NCBI GenBank assembly: GCA_013396525.1 | Contig: VWYX01000279.1 | Span: 1 to 64,000 of the forward strand | Origin: Chaetorhynchus papuensis | Lineage: Eukaryota > Chordata > Aves > Passeriformes > Rhipiduridae | Length of the DNA stretch: 64,000 nucleotides | Reading direction: 5' to 3' | Shown here: one piece after another, positions 22,915 through 34,650 of the stretch | How positions within the stretch are numbered: position 1 is the first letter of the stretch | How the letters are laid out: each line of letters opens with the position of its first letter | The notes under the pieces: model-generated | What the model saw: only the letters and a program-made list of their open reading frames with translations | Told to the model about the DNA's origin: nothing | Databases searched by the model: none | Translations under genes and position numbers: made by a program

Positions 22915-23840
22915 GCAATCCTTGCCCTTATGGGGGATTTCCACTTACCAGATTCTGCTGGAAATGCAACACGGAAGAGAAGAAAAAATCTAGGAAATTC
23001 CTGGAGTTTGTGGAAGAGAACTCTCCAAGAGAGCTGGTGAGGGACCCATCTAGGGAAGGTGCCCACTGGACCTGCTGTTTGTGAACAGAGAAGGATGTGA
23101 TGGTCAGAGGCTGTTCAGGGCAGAGTGAACAGGAAATGAGAGAAGTTTTGATTCCTGGAGAAGCAAGGAGAGCAGTCAGCAAAACCACTGCCTTGGACTT
23201 CCAGAGGGCAGATTTTGGCCAGTTTAGGAGATAGTTGAGAGATTCCCTTGGGAAGCAGTCCTGAAGGGCAAAGGAGTCCAGGAGGGCTGGACATTGTTCA
23301 AGAAAGACACCCTAAAGTAGCAGAAGCAGCTGTTCCCATGTCCCAAAACACAAGCTGGTGGGCAAGAAGATTAACCTGGATGAACAGAGAGTTTTGGCTG
23401 GAACTCCAGGAGAAAATCAGAAGGGCCAAAACCCAACTAGAACTTTATCTGGCTACTGCCATAACAGACAGGCAAGGGTGAACCTTCTCACCCTCTACAA
23501 CTCCCTGAAAGGAGGTCAGAGCCAGGTGGGGGTCTGTCTCTTCTCCCAGGTAGTAAGTGACAGGACAACAAGAAATGGCCTCAAGTTGTGTCAGGGGAGG
23601 TTTAGATTGGATATTAGGGAAAAAATCTTCACTGAAAACGTGGTCAGATACTGGAACAGGCTGCCCAGGGAAGTGGTGGAGTCACTATCCCTGGAGATAC
23701 TTAGAAGTTGTGTAGATGTGGCACTGGGGGTACATGGTTAAGTGGTGGACTTGGCAGTTCTGGGCTTATGGTTGGACTTGATGATCTTAAAGGACTTTTC
23801 CGACCTAAACTTTTCTTTTGTTCTATAGTTCTGTGACTTA
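22915..23840 (+). mobile_element. CR1 LINE with internal deletion: ORF2 segment joined to the 3' end
   Basis: Plus-strand CR1 about 0.93 kb long. The first part (about 22915-23480) is CR1 ORF2, the linker between endonuclease and reverse transcriptase. A readable piece includes WMNREFWLELQ near 23377-23409, followed by EKIRRAKTQLEL. The sequence then jumps, around 23480-23500, straight to the CR1 3' region (CCTCTACAACTCCCTGAAAG, AGGTTTAGATTGGATATTAGG, GGCTGCCCAGGGAAGTGG, ATGATCTTAAAGG) and a decayed TTCTATAGTTCTGTGAC tail. The reverse transcriptase domain is therefore missing. A short deletion also removes residues just after WLEL. Frames at 22851-23084, 23248-23481 and 23358-23741 are pieces of this dead element. 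Confidence 0.9.
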
Positions 23841-25796
23841 TTTCCATATTATTGACAGGTATCAACCTAAAGAACAGTGACTAATTCTTATCATTGTAGC
23901 ATTTAATCAATGAGAAACAATTATACAATGGCTGTATGTGGATCAAAGTTTAGAATTTTTTTCTCTAGGAAACGTCAATGTTTCTTCTGCACTGGTTGTC
24001 TTTCATTTTCTTTCTGTATTAATTTAGAAGAGAAAGTACTTTTATAAAACTTGTTCCCATGTTGTGATTGGGGATGAGTCATTGGGATAGACTCTTCCAA
24101 ACACTGTCCCAATACTAAGAAACTATCTATGAAAGCATTTTCAGGCAGAAACAGAGCCTGGGGATGCCAAACTGGACTTTATGTGATCTCTGAGCATCAA
24201 GATCTGTGCTCACACTAAACACCACCATCTACCCCCTGCTTAGGCTTTGTTTATGCCTTTGCCAATCCAATACGAAGGCTGGAAAATAAGAGGAAAGCAG
24301 GAAGAGAAATGTCCATTTAGAAGGTAAACCTGGGACCTAGAAGGGCTATATTTATGTTCGAGAGCTGGTCCGGGCAGGAAGAGCAAATCCATGTGTGCAT
24401 AGTAAAAAAGGCATTTGTCTCTCACTGGATCACAGGAATTTAAGTAGATGCCTGAGGTCTTTTCAGAAAGGGGGTCTCACCCTGGCTCCCCCAATGCCTT
24501 AAAATAAATAAGTCTCAGATGTACACTTCTTCATTTTTCTTGGCTGATAAGAATCAGTTAATATTTATGGATCAAGCTGAAAACATTTTTTACTCTGATT
24601 ATAAACCTTAGGGTGCAAACTTTGTCTCCATCTCTAATCTCTGCCTCACATCTCACCAGTCAGGCTGCTTATGTTTAACAAGTGAATAATGAGGCAGGAA
24701 AAACAAAGTCAAACCATTTTTTTTTGTAATATGACAATTTCATAAGCCAACTCCCTGCTTCTAGGAAACAGTTCTCTTGTTCTTCTCAGAAAAGCAAACA
24801 TGTCTTTTTATTTTATTTTAAGCTGCTCTTTTAGGTTTTATATCCCAGGCCTTTTTATTTTCCCTTCCTCAGGGTTTGTTTTTGAGCTGCAAAAAAGGAA
24901 AAAGTGCAGGAATGGAAAAAAGGGCAGAGAAGAAAAGAGAGTAAAGGAAAGCTGAATATTTGCCAGCCAAATGTTTTTAAAACATAACATTTATACACTG
25001 AACAGAACCTTTCTTCTTCTTCAAGCCCTAGCTGAGCTTCTTCAAACTTCCAGGAGTCTACTTAAGAATGTCTCTACAGAGAACAGGCAGAAAAAGCGTA
25101 TCCTACACAGGGCTCATTCCGCCAGGTTTTAAATTGGTGATTTAGGATGGAATTGTCTGAGGCAAAATATCCTGATGCCTGTCTGTCAGCAGCTTGTTGC
25201 TAGGCTTTGTGTCAATAGGTATCTGCTTCCTGTCTGTGATCAGTGGAGAAAAATAAGGGAAAAAGTTTAAAAGAATCAATCTTCAGACCAAAGATTGGGC
25301 TACATGGACTAAGTTACTTTCTGAAAGCTTCTCTTTCTTCCCATTGAAGAGGGAAATCCTACGTGCTCTGTTTTCAAGTAAGTGAAATTAGGAAGACTGA
25401 TCCAACATGTCAAGAGCTGCTTTAAAGTCATTGCTAAAAAATCTGGACTCTTCAGTCAGGAACGAGGACTTCTGCAGACACAGGCAGAAATGGATGTCAT
25501 AAGGTGACATCCACCCTGTGACATCTAGACTGTCTACTATTGGCAGTGAGAAAGAGGCACTCCCAGCATATGTTTAACACCCTGCAGAAGATGTCTGAGT
25601 CAGATGAGTTATTCTCTTGAAATACACCTTTTCATTTTAAAATTAATTGTCAAGAAAGCCCTGCGTGAGTGAATCTCCTCTACTCAAATACAAGGCTTTA
25701 TTTTTTGGTGCCTAATATTGGGTAAAATGGATCATGTCCAGAAAGTCTGACCTGTTCCAAGAAGTTCACTAAAGCAACCCAAAGAATTTGCATCCA
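23841..25796. other. AT-rich non-coding sequence, nothing recognised
   Basis: No gene or repeat family is seen. Contains short TTTTA runs near 24810 and A/G-rich sequence near 24890-24950. Confidence 0.55.
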
Positions 25797-25797
25797 G

Positions 25798-25949
25798 GTA
25801 GCCAAAGCTGTGGCTGCCCCATCCTTGGAAGTGTCGAAGGCCAGGTTGGATGGGGCTTGGAGTGGAAGGTGTCCTGACCATGGCAGGGGAGTTGGAATTG
25901 GATGACCTTTAAGGTCCATTCCAACATAAACCATTCTATGATTCCATAG
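25798..25949 (+). mobile_element. CR1 LINE 3' fragment
   Basis: GCCAAAGCTGTGGCTGCCCC, CATCCTTGGAAGTGTCGAAG, GCCAGGTTGGATGGGGC, then a small internal deletion (GGAGTGGAAGG, lacking the usual CAACCTGGGATA), CATGGCAGGGGAGTTGG, and the tail CATTCTATGATTCCATA. Same class as the elements at 46225 and 47600. Confidence 0.95.
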
Positions 25950-28799
25950 TTTGTGTACAAACTACACAGAACATGTATACAATCAGAGCTTAAAAGGTTT
26001 CCCCTACTTATTTGATTGAAGAGATCAAACATTTTCAAATATCTCACCGTGTTTTGAACTGCAAATCCTGGGGAATGGCTGAACTTTACAGAAGACCATG
26101 AATCAGTATGCAAGTAAGTCTGTTATTCTCAACTTTCCTCTGGGATTCTGCCATTGCCTGTCTAAGTGAAAGATCACTTCTTTTGTGGAAAGTGTCAAGC
26201 CGCACTGCAACTTTCTGACATAAAGAAATTCTGGGGAAAACCTAAAATAAGGGGTAAACCCAGGTGGGCTTGTGTTTCGTTAAATCTCAACTACATACTT
26301 TGAGAGAAGGGGAATGAAGACAGGCAGGCAAAGTTTAGTTGGTAGATAAATGGAGATCTGTTATGAAAAAGAAGTTCAGACGTGGGGTCTGTCAGCATCA
26401 GCAAGGCTAAGAGAGATGTCAGAGGTACAGGTACATCTCTGAACCATGGTATGTTAGTGTGAGATTATAAATATTGATGAAACAATTCAAGGAGGATCCC
26501 CTTTTATTTCTTTGTCCTCCACTGAGGAGTTGAAGAGTTTCCTTGCTCTGTGCCCCCAATGTAGATCAGCTACACATATCCAGCCATTGTCACTTATCAC
26601 CGAAATACAACCATTTCTACAAACTAACAACACTCAGATGTGCATTCCTCTTCACTATGGTGGAATGGAAACAAAAGCCTTTCAAAAGTGGCTCCAGACC
26701 CAGCCCCACAAGTATAGGGGTTCATGAGAGAAGAAGGCTCTTGCTAGTAGGGCCTTTAGGTTATGAGACAGGTGGGACAGACGGTTTTCTGGAGATATCC
26801 AGAAGGGTCTTACTGAGATGAATATTTCAGCCTCCACAAAAATTTCAATATAGCATCACATGCTCTTTGTTGGGAAAATGTCGTGTTTATCAAGCATGTC
26901 CAAATCCTGCCATAGAGAAGGGAGGTGACAAAAGTCCCTTGGGGTTATGCTGGGTCTAGTCACTGTGAACCAAAATGGAAAATATTTTGGTGTTTTGGAG
27001 AAGTTCACACTTTTGTGCCATATGAGAGATCCAAGGTACTGTGCAGCTCTAGGTGCACTTTCTGTGACGCCCTGCATCATATGTGGTTAGAAAAAAATTC
27101 CCACATGTTGACCTATGAAGTAGCACATGCTGACAGACTGATCCGTGTTTTATAACCCATCTTTTGCCTTTCCTTTTGCCTTAGTACTTCTATGGTTTAT
27201 ATCAAATACTTGGTTATGGTGCCACAGCCTTTCTCCTTGAGTCTGTTTCATGCTAAATACAGATGGATGGGCATTTCTGAGGTAGCCACAGTCCATTTCC
27301 AGAGAATTCCACCACGAGCCAGGCCAAATGACAACTTGCTGCAGAGAGTTATTAGAGGAGGAAAGTCAGGAGTAAGACTGCAGCACTTTGGTGGTGGTGA
27401 GCAGTGCAACAAGCACTGAGTTAGTTAAAAACGGCTGCGGAGGAAGAGGACAGCAATTTTTTTTAGGAACAAAATGGGAGGCAACCCATGGAGAACCTCC
27501 AGAGACCACTTTGCTCCTTTGCAGCTTCCTTTGCAGCTTCCTTTGCAGCTCCTTTGAAAAAAGTAAAACCAACCAACCAAAAAACCCCAGTGCTGCCTTG
27601 TTCTAGGTTACAAGAGAGACTAATACTCTTAGTTATTGTCTTTGAAAAACAGGGCTTGTGAATGTTTTTCTACGTGCACTGAGAACACCTAGGAAATAGC
27701 AGAACTATTCCAGTCCTTTTGAGAGGCAAACAGCAGAAGTGACCTCAAAGAATGCAGTTTTGATCTACTTATTAGTCAGCAATCAGCTAAAAGTTAAACA
27801 GGAATAACTCTTCTAAGAATGGGGCATTTTTAATCTTTTTCTTTACTCAACATGGCTGACTGCTTGTTTTTTTGGATTTTTTACCATTTTTATATGAGAA
27901 CAAATAAAAATTGTATTTAGTGTGGGGGGTTATGATTTATATTTTCAAAGTGTGTGAAAGACATCAGAATGTTGTGGGAGGGTCCTTGTAGTCTTCTGCG
28001 TTAAATCAGAAGAGATTGACAAAAATACTAAAAGTAATGGGTAGGCTTTGAAAAGACCAAGAGGGACTTGATTTTCTCACTGTTTTAATGGTAATTGGAA
28101 ACTTAATTATGATTTGTGCCTTAAAACTCCGTTCCTATTATAACAAAAAAAAAGGTGTTCACTGAACATAAGTTTGAGCGCTGTGAACACCAGTATTAAT
28201 TTTTCATGTGCTGCATCTATTGACTAATAAAGCCATTGACATGAGTATTGTTCTTTGACAAAAATATTATTTCTGTGTCCTTAGTGGAAAATCTATGCTT
28301 GAATCCTATATAAGTGGTTTGATTTTTAGCACAAGCACTTTTTTATGCTTGCATTAAGTCTGTTGTAATTAAGCAGACCGTATTTCTCTCTCATTCAGGA
28401 CTTGCAAGTGTTAGTATAAGGATTCAAGTGATTTTGTAGGGGGAAAAAACAATGAATTAAGACCTATGATTTCTGTATTCTGTTGCTGGCCTAGCCAGAT
28501 GACACAGATGAAATTATCTCTGGAACTTAAATTTTTTGTAAAATGTAGGGAAATCTACCAATCTCCTCTGTAGAATACCTTGCGATCTCTTGAAGATCAG
28601 CGGTAAACAAGAATATCATTACAATGAACTAAGTACAAAACAGGGGCTCACTCATTAAAACTCCAGGTGATCTTTAACTATTGAGGATAATTTCAATAAC
28701 AAATAGCTCCCCACCGGGTTCCCATTATCCACTCATTTCTTCAATGCTTGTGTTCTGTAAGGTGTGAATTGCAAGACACTGATGTCCTGAAGGGAGATA
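25950..28799. other. AT-rich non-coding sequence, no gene seen
   Basis: About 2.8 kb with no recognised coding sequence or transposon apart from a short tandem repeat listed separately at 27514-27556. Frames at 26512-26821 and 26856-27155 carry no known domain. Confidence 0.5.
27514..27556. repeat. 12-base tandem repeat, about 3.5 copies
   Basis: The unit CTTCCTTTGCAG is repeated head to tail, with the outer copies reading CTCCTTTGCAG and CTCCTTTG. It is followed at about 27568-27588 by CCAACCAACCAAAAAACCCC. The short LQRK-type repeat in the minus-strand frame at 27366-27572 is its translation. Confidence 0.93.
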
Positions 28800-29330
28800 T
28801 CAGAAAGGTTTAAAGATGCTGGAGGTGTCATCAAGGCCCTAGCAAAATAAGGGCTGAGGTCAGGAAACTCTGTGGGTGCAGCCAGGTTTCAGAGTGCAGA
28901 GGTATTTTACTCTTCTTTCAGAAAAGCAGATGGATACTGTATATTACACAAGCTCATGTACAAAGGGAAGGGTATGGAAATTAACTTTCTCTCTGGCTAT
29001 GATAAACTACCAAGGGAAATTCATAGCAAATCTGTCTACTACAGTTAGTGCTGCGACAGAGCTATTACAGAAAAATAAATAGTGGCAATGGTCAAAAGAA
29101 TGTCAAGATGCTTTCAAGTTGGCTAAACAGACACTTATATCCTCCAGGGGCTTAGTGCACTTTGTCCCGTCCCTGCCAATCTGTTAAACTACTGATGCTT
29201 CACTGTATGAGGTCAGGAGTGGTGATTTCTCACATAATACCAAACAGCCCAGAAAAGCCTGTAGCATTTGCATCGAAAATGCTTCCTAAAGAGGAAAGGG
29301 AATACAAACAGATGAGGTGAAAGTAGGTGG
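28800..29330 (+). mobile_element. Decayed Ty3/Gypsy-like pol fossil (reverse transcriptase to RNase H)
   Basis: A broken reading on the plus strand matches the end of reverse transcriptase and the start of RNase H of Ty3/Gypsy retroelements. GFRVQ occurs near 28882. INYQGKFIANLST (29002-29040) matches the family's NYY-x-KF-I motif. It is followed by WSKECQDAF from about 29089, the TDAS of the RNase H active site (29191-29202) and PVAFASKM (29258-29281), all in the family order. It is dead: an in-frame TAG at 29080, a TAA at 29185 and a +1 shift between about 29205 and 29222. Upstream similarity fades around 28800 and downstream after 29330. No LTR or integrase was found. Gypsy elements are rare and old in birds. 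The family call is strong; the exact lineage is unknown. Confidence 0.78.
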
Positions 29331-31138
29331 TGGGGAGGAACTCACAGAGACTGTATGAAATGCACTTTGCACTCTAGTAAAAATTCAGCAGAAAACATGG
29401 CCCACTTGACAGAAATGTTTTTGAGGCTTGATAAGTGGATTCTAGAAACACTGAATTTAATCATAAGCATATAAAATTGATTTTTGGGAGACAAAAATAC
29501 ATAAAATTAAATTAAACAGGAAGTACCAGAGAATCACCCGTGTTTTAGCCTAAAATACCTTGGTGCAAAATCATACACAGATTTATTATATACCTGATTT
29601 TGCTATGCTGAACAATCAGCAGTGGATTCAGCCATTCAGCATTAAAAGAACAATTCTTTAAAACCTGGGAGAAATTAAGTCCTATGCCAGCAAATAAGGT
29701 TTCAGTGAAAAACTATAAAGCCTGAGCACAAAATCTGTGTCTGTAGACACAAACTGAAGCTTGATCATCCATCCTGTTGCATTGCCAACATGATGGCTGG
29801 CACAGCTTTTACCCAGGCTACCTACCATGCCCTGAAACTATTCCTAGGTCCTGTGTAGGACTTGGGATGTGTCAAAGTGCATTCCCAAAAGGTAGTTTAG
29901 ACATAAATATTAACACTGAAATAGCAGGGAAGTATTTTGAAGAGAGTTTGATAGGATGATGACAGCCACCACACGCTGACTGGCTTCTTGGAGAGAATGG
30001 TTCCTGGCATTTTTCGCTTGCTAGTAGAAATATGTCCTTGTAGTAAAGCTTTCTCAGACTTGTTGAGGTCCTGCCAAGGCAGAGCTATCCAAGAAGCTTT
30101 CCATGACAGACAGATTCAGGAAGCTGATGATGCTGTTGAGTTTAGGTTTCGGGAAGCTCTCAGAGAAGAAGGAATAAGAAAATGTTGACCAAAGTAATCA
30201 ATATTGTTATTGAAAGAAATTACATGACTAATTAGTGTGTGTGTGGGGGGAGGAAAGAGAATGATAAATCATTGATGAGAATGATATCCAGACCCTAAAT
30301 TATTACACTTTTGTACTAAGTGTAGCTTCCTCTGGCTGAATGTGAGATAATCCTGGAAAGAATGACTATGAATAGTAGATTAAACTGGTACCTACAGTAA
30401 TGGGAAATGATTTTCTGTTGTTCCAGCAAATCATTTCTCTATCACAACCAGCTGGTTTTTGATGCACAACTTCTTGGGATTGAAGGCTAATTTAATGTAT
30501 GGGTGTTGGTGATGATAAATTTTTCAGGTAAAAATACACTTTCTTTCAATTCCCTCCTTAAACTGTACAGCTTGACACTGAGACTCAAGCAAAGCACAGT
30601 ACTGACCCTCAGCTGCCTGACACACTGGTTAATATAATATCTTTGAAAATACTGTATAAAATTCTCAGTGTGAAAGCTTAGAAGCCTGTGTAGAAAATGT
30701 AGCCCTGCCTATAGAATACAGAGAAAATTACAGATGGTCAAAATTAGATTTTTTTTTGGGGGGGGGTGTCTGCAGAAATAATTTGAGTATGTATTTGTTG
30801 TCAAACACCATTCAGAGACAGAGGGTAGGACAATTTTTAAAGTACCTTCTTAGGATGACTATCAGCAGAGCAGTATTTTCTTTTTACAAGGAGTACTTCT
30901 CATTGTATCAACTATATAATTTTGCACCCTTACAGCAAACACAGAGTCTTTTCATCTGAAGGGCTATCAACTTGAGACACAAAATCAAAACAGAATCTAG
31001 ACATTCTCACCCAGGGTATAATCCAAAACAAACAAAAATTTAAGAGGATTTTTTTTTCTTGTGAATTCCTTGGTTTTTAGATCAGAACAACCATCTGTAA
31101 ATCCCAAGTCAATCTTTCCTCCTCCTCCTAGGCTGGAA
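29331..31138. other. AT-rich non-coding sequence downstream of the Gypsy fossil
   Basis: No integrase, protease or LTR was recognised. The frames at 29777-29959 and 29988-30188 could be further decayed element sequence but show no known motif. There is a T run followed by a G run at about 30749-30766. Confidence 0.45.
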
Positions 31139-32140
31139 TCACAAGATCTCAAGATCACAGAATAATTCAACTTGGAAGGGACATCAGGAGGACTTTAGTC
31201 CAACCAGCTGCTCAAAACAGGGTCAGTTTGGGGGCCAGCACAGATTACTGTGTGAAGGATGCACAATCTCCCAGGAGGGGTAGCACCAATACCCAACTGT
31301 CATAGGGAAATTGTCCTTCATTTTGTTTCCTCTTACTCCCACCGTCTCTCATCTTCTCACCACATGAAAAGCCTGGCTAGATCTTCTTGATAACCTTATC
31401 ATAAGGTACTAGAGGTTGATCTCAGGTCTCTCCAAACAGCCACTTCTCTGGGTTGAACAATCCCATGTTCCTGCACCATGTTCCTGCACCAAGCAGCTGC
31501 TCCAGCCCTGAGCACCCTGGTGACCCTTCTTGAACGTACTGTGGCTGGTCAGTTTTTTATGGATTAGGGGCCTGAAACTGTAGCAGAGTATTTGTAATCT
31601 GAGTGTTGAGTGAAGGGAGATAATCCCTTTCCTTGGGCTGCTGGACTCCTGCTCATACAGCCCAGGGTGCTGTGGGCCCTTTTTGTTACCAGAGCTCACT
31701 GTGAACTTTGGCCACAGAGCTGCCCCAGAATCTCTCAATGCCCAGCCTGTACCACTGCAAAAGGCTCTTCTTTCCTATGTGCAGGGCATTTGTCCTTGTT
31801 GAGTTCCATCAGGCTCCTGCCAGCTCATCAATCCCCACTGTCTGAAACCCTCTGGTCATAATTGAGCCTTGGCCTGTATCAACTGGTCCCATCAGTTTGG
31901 GACCACCTGCCAACATGCTGAGAACAGACTCCATCTCCTCCTTCAGGGCATCAACACAGAAATTAAACAGGACAAGTCCCAGGAGGGATCAGGAGTTACT
32001 CACTGGCCTCCAGGCTGAGTGTGATCCATTAACCACTACTCTCTCAGTACAGCTACACAGGCACCTTTCTGCATCCATCCCATTGTCCATATCCAACTCC
32101 TCTTTCATCTCAATCTTTCTAGAGCAGGAAGTCAATCTCC
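31139..32140 (-). mobile_element. Old, long CR1 LINE fragment, about 1 kb
   Basis: Minus-strand CR1 extending well into ORF2. Plus-strand landmarks in order: ATCACAGAATAATTCAACTTGG (31155 on), AACCAGCTGCTCAAAACAGG, CTCTGGGTTGAACAATCCC, CAGCTGCTCCAGCCC, CTCATACAGCCCAGGGTGC, TGTCCTTGTTGAGTTCCATC, AAACAGGACAAGTCCCAGG and CACTGGCCTCCAGGCTGAG. The last landmarks correspond to the C-terminal part of CR1 ORF2. It is much more diverged than the 19641 copy and so older. It contains a private 13-base duplication at 31464-31489. Frames at 31409-31738, 31610-31861 and 31897-32169 are readings of this element. Confidence 0.92.
31464..31489. repeat. 13-base tandem duplication inside a CR1
   Basis: CATGTTCCTGCAC is perfectly duplicated (31464-31476 and 31477-31489) within the CR1, so it arose after insertion. 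Confidence 0.95.
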
Positions 32141-33024
32141 TTTTGGGGAATTTGATAGCACTTAATTAAAAAGAAAATCTTGATCCCTAATTAGAACTCT
32201 GTGTCTCATCACAATAGCAATAAATGCCTGAAGTTATAATCTCAGCTACCCAAAGAATTTTCTTTTTTTTTTTTTTGCGTACTAGTGGTCTGTATTGAGC
32301 TAAAATATTTAGAATAAGAAACGTACCTGGGGCAATTACAGACAATGATTTCTAAAGTCCTCAATACAGCCCAAACATCACTATCTAGGCTGTAAGTATT
32401 TGACTCTAGATAATATCAAGTTGGTGGTAAGAAACTGTTCTGGCTGCCCAGGTTTGATGATAGACAGTTCAGCACATTGCTTAAATAGCTAGGAGCAATG
32501 CCAATTAAAGTGAAATTCTGCTCTAACACTTCCTTACAAGCCTTTTAAACAGACTGGCAAATCAAGAAACAGACTTCACTAGAATATTGTGGAGTGCAGG
32601 TTTCAGAGGAACTTTGGAGGAAATTCTTTAAACCTTCATTAAAAAATACACCTACTATCACAAAGCATGAAAAATATTTTTTAGGCAGCTGGTTATAAAA
32701 GGAGGGCAGCCAGGGGAAGTCTTATATGTTCATATTAAAGTCCAGAGCAGAAGGTTCAAGTTGCTGGTTCCATTACAGAAATATCCCTGTCTCTATCAAA
32801 AAAGTCTGTTTCTAAAGGGAGCTCTTTATTCGCTGTGTTGAGATGGAAACACGAATTTGATATCTATGAGAGGCCAACAGGGTTAGCAAGAAAACAGAGA
32901 GAAAAAAAGGACAGAAGTAACCTTTACAAAGCACTTCTCCATCTGATACTGTTGAGTAGACTTGGCTGAATAATCTACCTCAGATATTATTCATCAATGT
33001 GAATGCTGGCATTTTTCTCCCCCA
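32141..33024. other. AT-rich non-coding sequence
   Basis: Contains a T run at about 32261-32276. No gene or repeat family is recognised. Confidence 0.55.
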
Positions 33025-33172
33025 TTTCTGCCAAATAATGATTTGTAAATAATTCTTATTTGTGGGTAGTCTGCTAATAAAACAGCAAATATTGGCCATC
33101 AACATTTAAGTGTTTGCAAATTGATTCTTTTTTCTCTTTCTTCCCCCACGCCTCCCTCCCCTTTCCTGCCAG
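33025..33172. promoter_or_regulatory. AT-rich candidate conserved block and long polypyrimidine tract
   Basis: CAAATAATGATTTGTAAAT, CTGCTAATAAAACAGC and CATTTAAGTGTTTGCAAATTG resemble enhancer-type sequence. They are followed by a nearly uninterrupted 45-base C/T tract (about 33125-33170) ending in CAG, which would make an excellent splice acceptor for the open segment that follows. Neither role is proven. Confidence 0.3.
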
Positions 33173-33277
33173 ATGCAACTATAAAAGAAATTCAAAGGGA
33201 TGAAGTGAAAATGATATTCAAGTGTGTATTTTCTTGGAAACATTGTGAGGAGGCTACAGCTTATGCTGCAGAGGGGA
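33173..33277 (+). CDS. Speculative internal exon (105 bases), product unknown
   Basis: Bounded by a strong polypyrimidine tract plus CAG before it and GTAAGTGG after it. The 105-base length is a multiple of three, with both boundaries in the same phase (two bases complete a preceding codon, one base starts the next). Only that frame is open; it reads about 34 codons, including ATIKEIQRDEVKMIFK and then a tryptophan/cysteine-containing part. I do not recognise the protein. An open stretch of this length is expected by chance fairly often, so this rests on the splice signals. No partner exon was identified. Confidence 0.15.
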
Positions 33278-34650
33278 GTAAGTGGTCTGAGGCTTAAGCA
33301 GCACATTAAATGGCCAACAGCAGCAGAAGCCGAAGCTCTGGACATTGCATACACAGACTCTGATGTCTCCCAGGAAAGCTGGGATCATTAGTCCTGGTTC
33401 ACTGACTTAGAGTTGGAGGTTCCTGATGAAAAGGACATAACACCAGGCTCAAGCTGAGACTAATGGGAAACAATACGCATCTGCAGACTCTGATGTTGCT
33501 AATCCAGCTCCTGCTGAGGATGTACAATTGGAGCAAGGGAATATTCCTGAAGCACTGACAAACTGCAATTGAGGATTAGAAAAGCCCCCTGAATGTCTGA
33601 ATTTGTAATATATCTCCAAGTTGGCATTTTAAACAGTTGTCCCATAAAGCAAAGAACCTTTTCTCACTCAGGAATATTTTACCAAAAATCATCGCTGTGT
33701 TAAGCTTCTGGTGGTGGTGGTTCATTTCTTTCCTTGTATTTTTATCTTGTTGAGTTTGGTAGGAAATTTAATACGGCTGTTTGCATCAGCTGCACATAAA
33801 TGATGCAGAAAGAGCCCTGACACCTCAATGCAGTAATTTTCAAGCACATATAATTTAGTGATACTTTACATCACCCTACAATCCCATATGCCCTATGTCC
33901 TCTTGAAGGCTCAGCTTAGTCAAATAAACTGCAAAATCCAATCAGTGACCAACTTCAGCATTCAAATATCCTTCTTGTTCTGTAAATTGTTTTGTGTCAG
34001 ACAGTATCAGGACCAAAATTTGATTGTCTGCACCTTTACATTATTAGACAATATATGAGTGAGTTTTGGTGAGTTTTGGCTCAGTTTAACTGCATCTTCC
34101 AGCCAATTTGCAGGCACTGTTCAGGAATTAGCTTGGCCACTGACCATTTCCAACAAGCATTTAGGATGTGCCCACCTGTTTTGGAGAGCAAGAGAGTTCA
34201 ATAATATGGATGTAGCCTGAATATTACAGTTGACTTCAGAGGAGGAGCCACAAGACCACTCAGGGTGTGAGGGTAAATTTGGCCTAATTGTCCTGGGTAA
34301 CACCCACTGTAGTTGTCAATAATTGTAGTTTTTATTACAGTAATGGAGCTGCCTAGAGTCAAACTGATTTGCTTTTAACAAGGTAAGAGAAGGTAAAACC
34401 AAGGCATGTCAGCCAAGTGCGGCATCTTACTTCCTCCTGAACCTGGCAGAGAACTGAGTCAAAATAGGTCGGACCTCTCAGTGCAATGATCTTGCAGTTG
34501 TGATGATCTTTCTGTTTGTAGACACCTACATTTTTTAGGCTGGGGGATGAATTTTTGGATAGTGAGGTTCAGCCTGTTAACGAAAGGCCCATTTCTTTTA
34601 GTTGCTTTTCACAAATGATATGAGGATTCTTGGAGCTCTGCGCTGTACCT
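33278..34650. other. Non-coding sequence, nothing recognised
   Basis: No repeat family or convincing exon. A short GAGTGAGTTTTGGTGAGTTTTGGC direct repeat is at about 34057-34080. Confidence 0.5.

Noticed and set aside
23248..23481. Frame with a readable WMNREFWLEL motif considered as a possible host gene exon
   Set aside because: The motif belongs to the CR1 ORF2 linker and the surrounding DNA is CR1 throughout.
29777..30188. Two frames downstream of the Gypsy fossil that might be integrase or gag remnants
   Set aside because: No zinc-finger (HHCC), D-D-E or other retroelement motif could be read, so they were not attached to the element.
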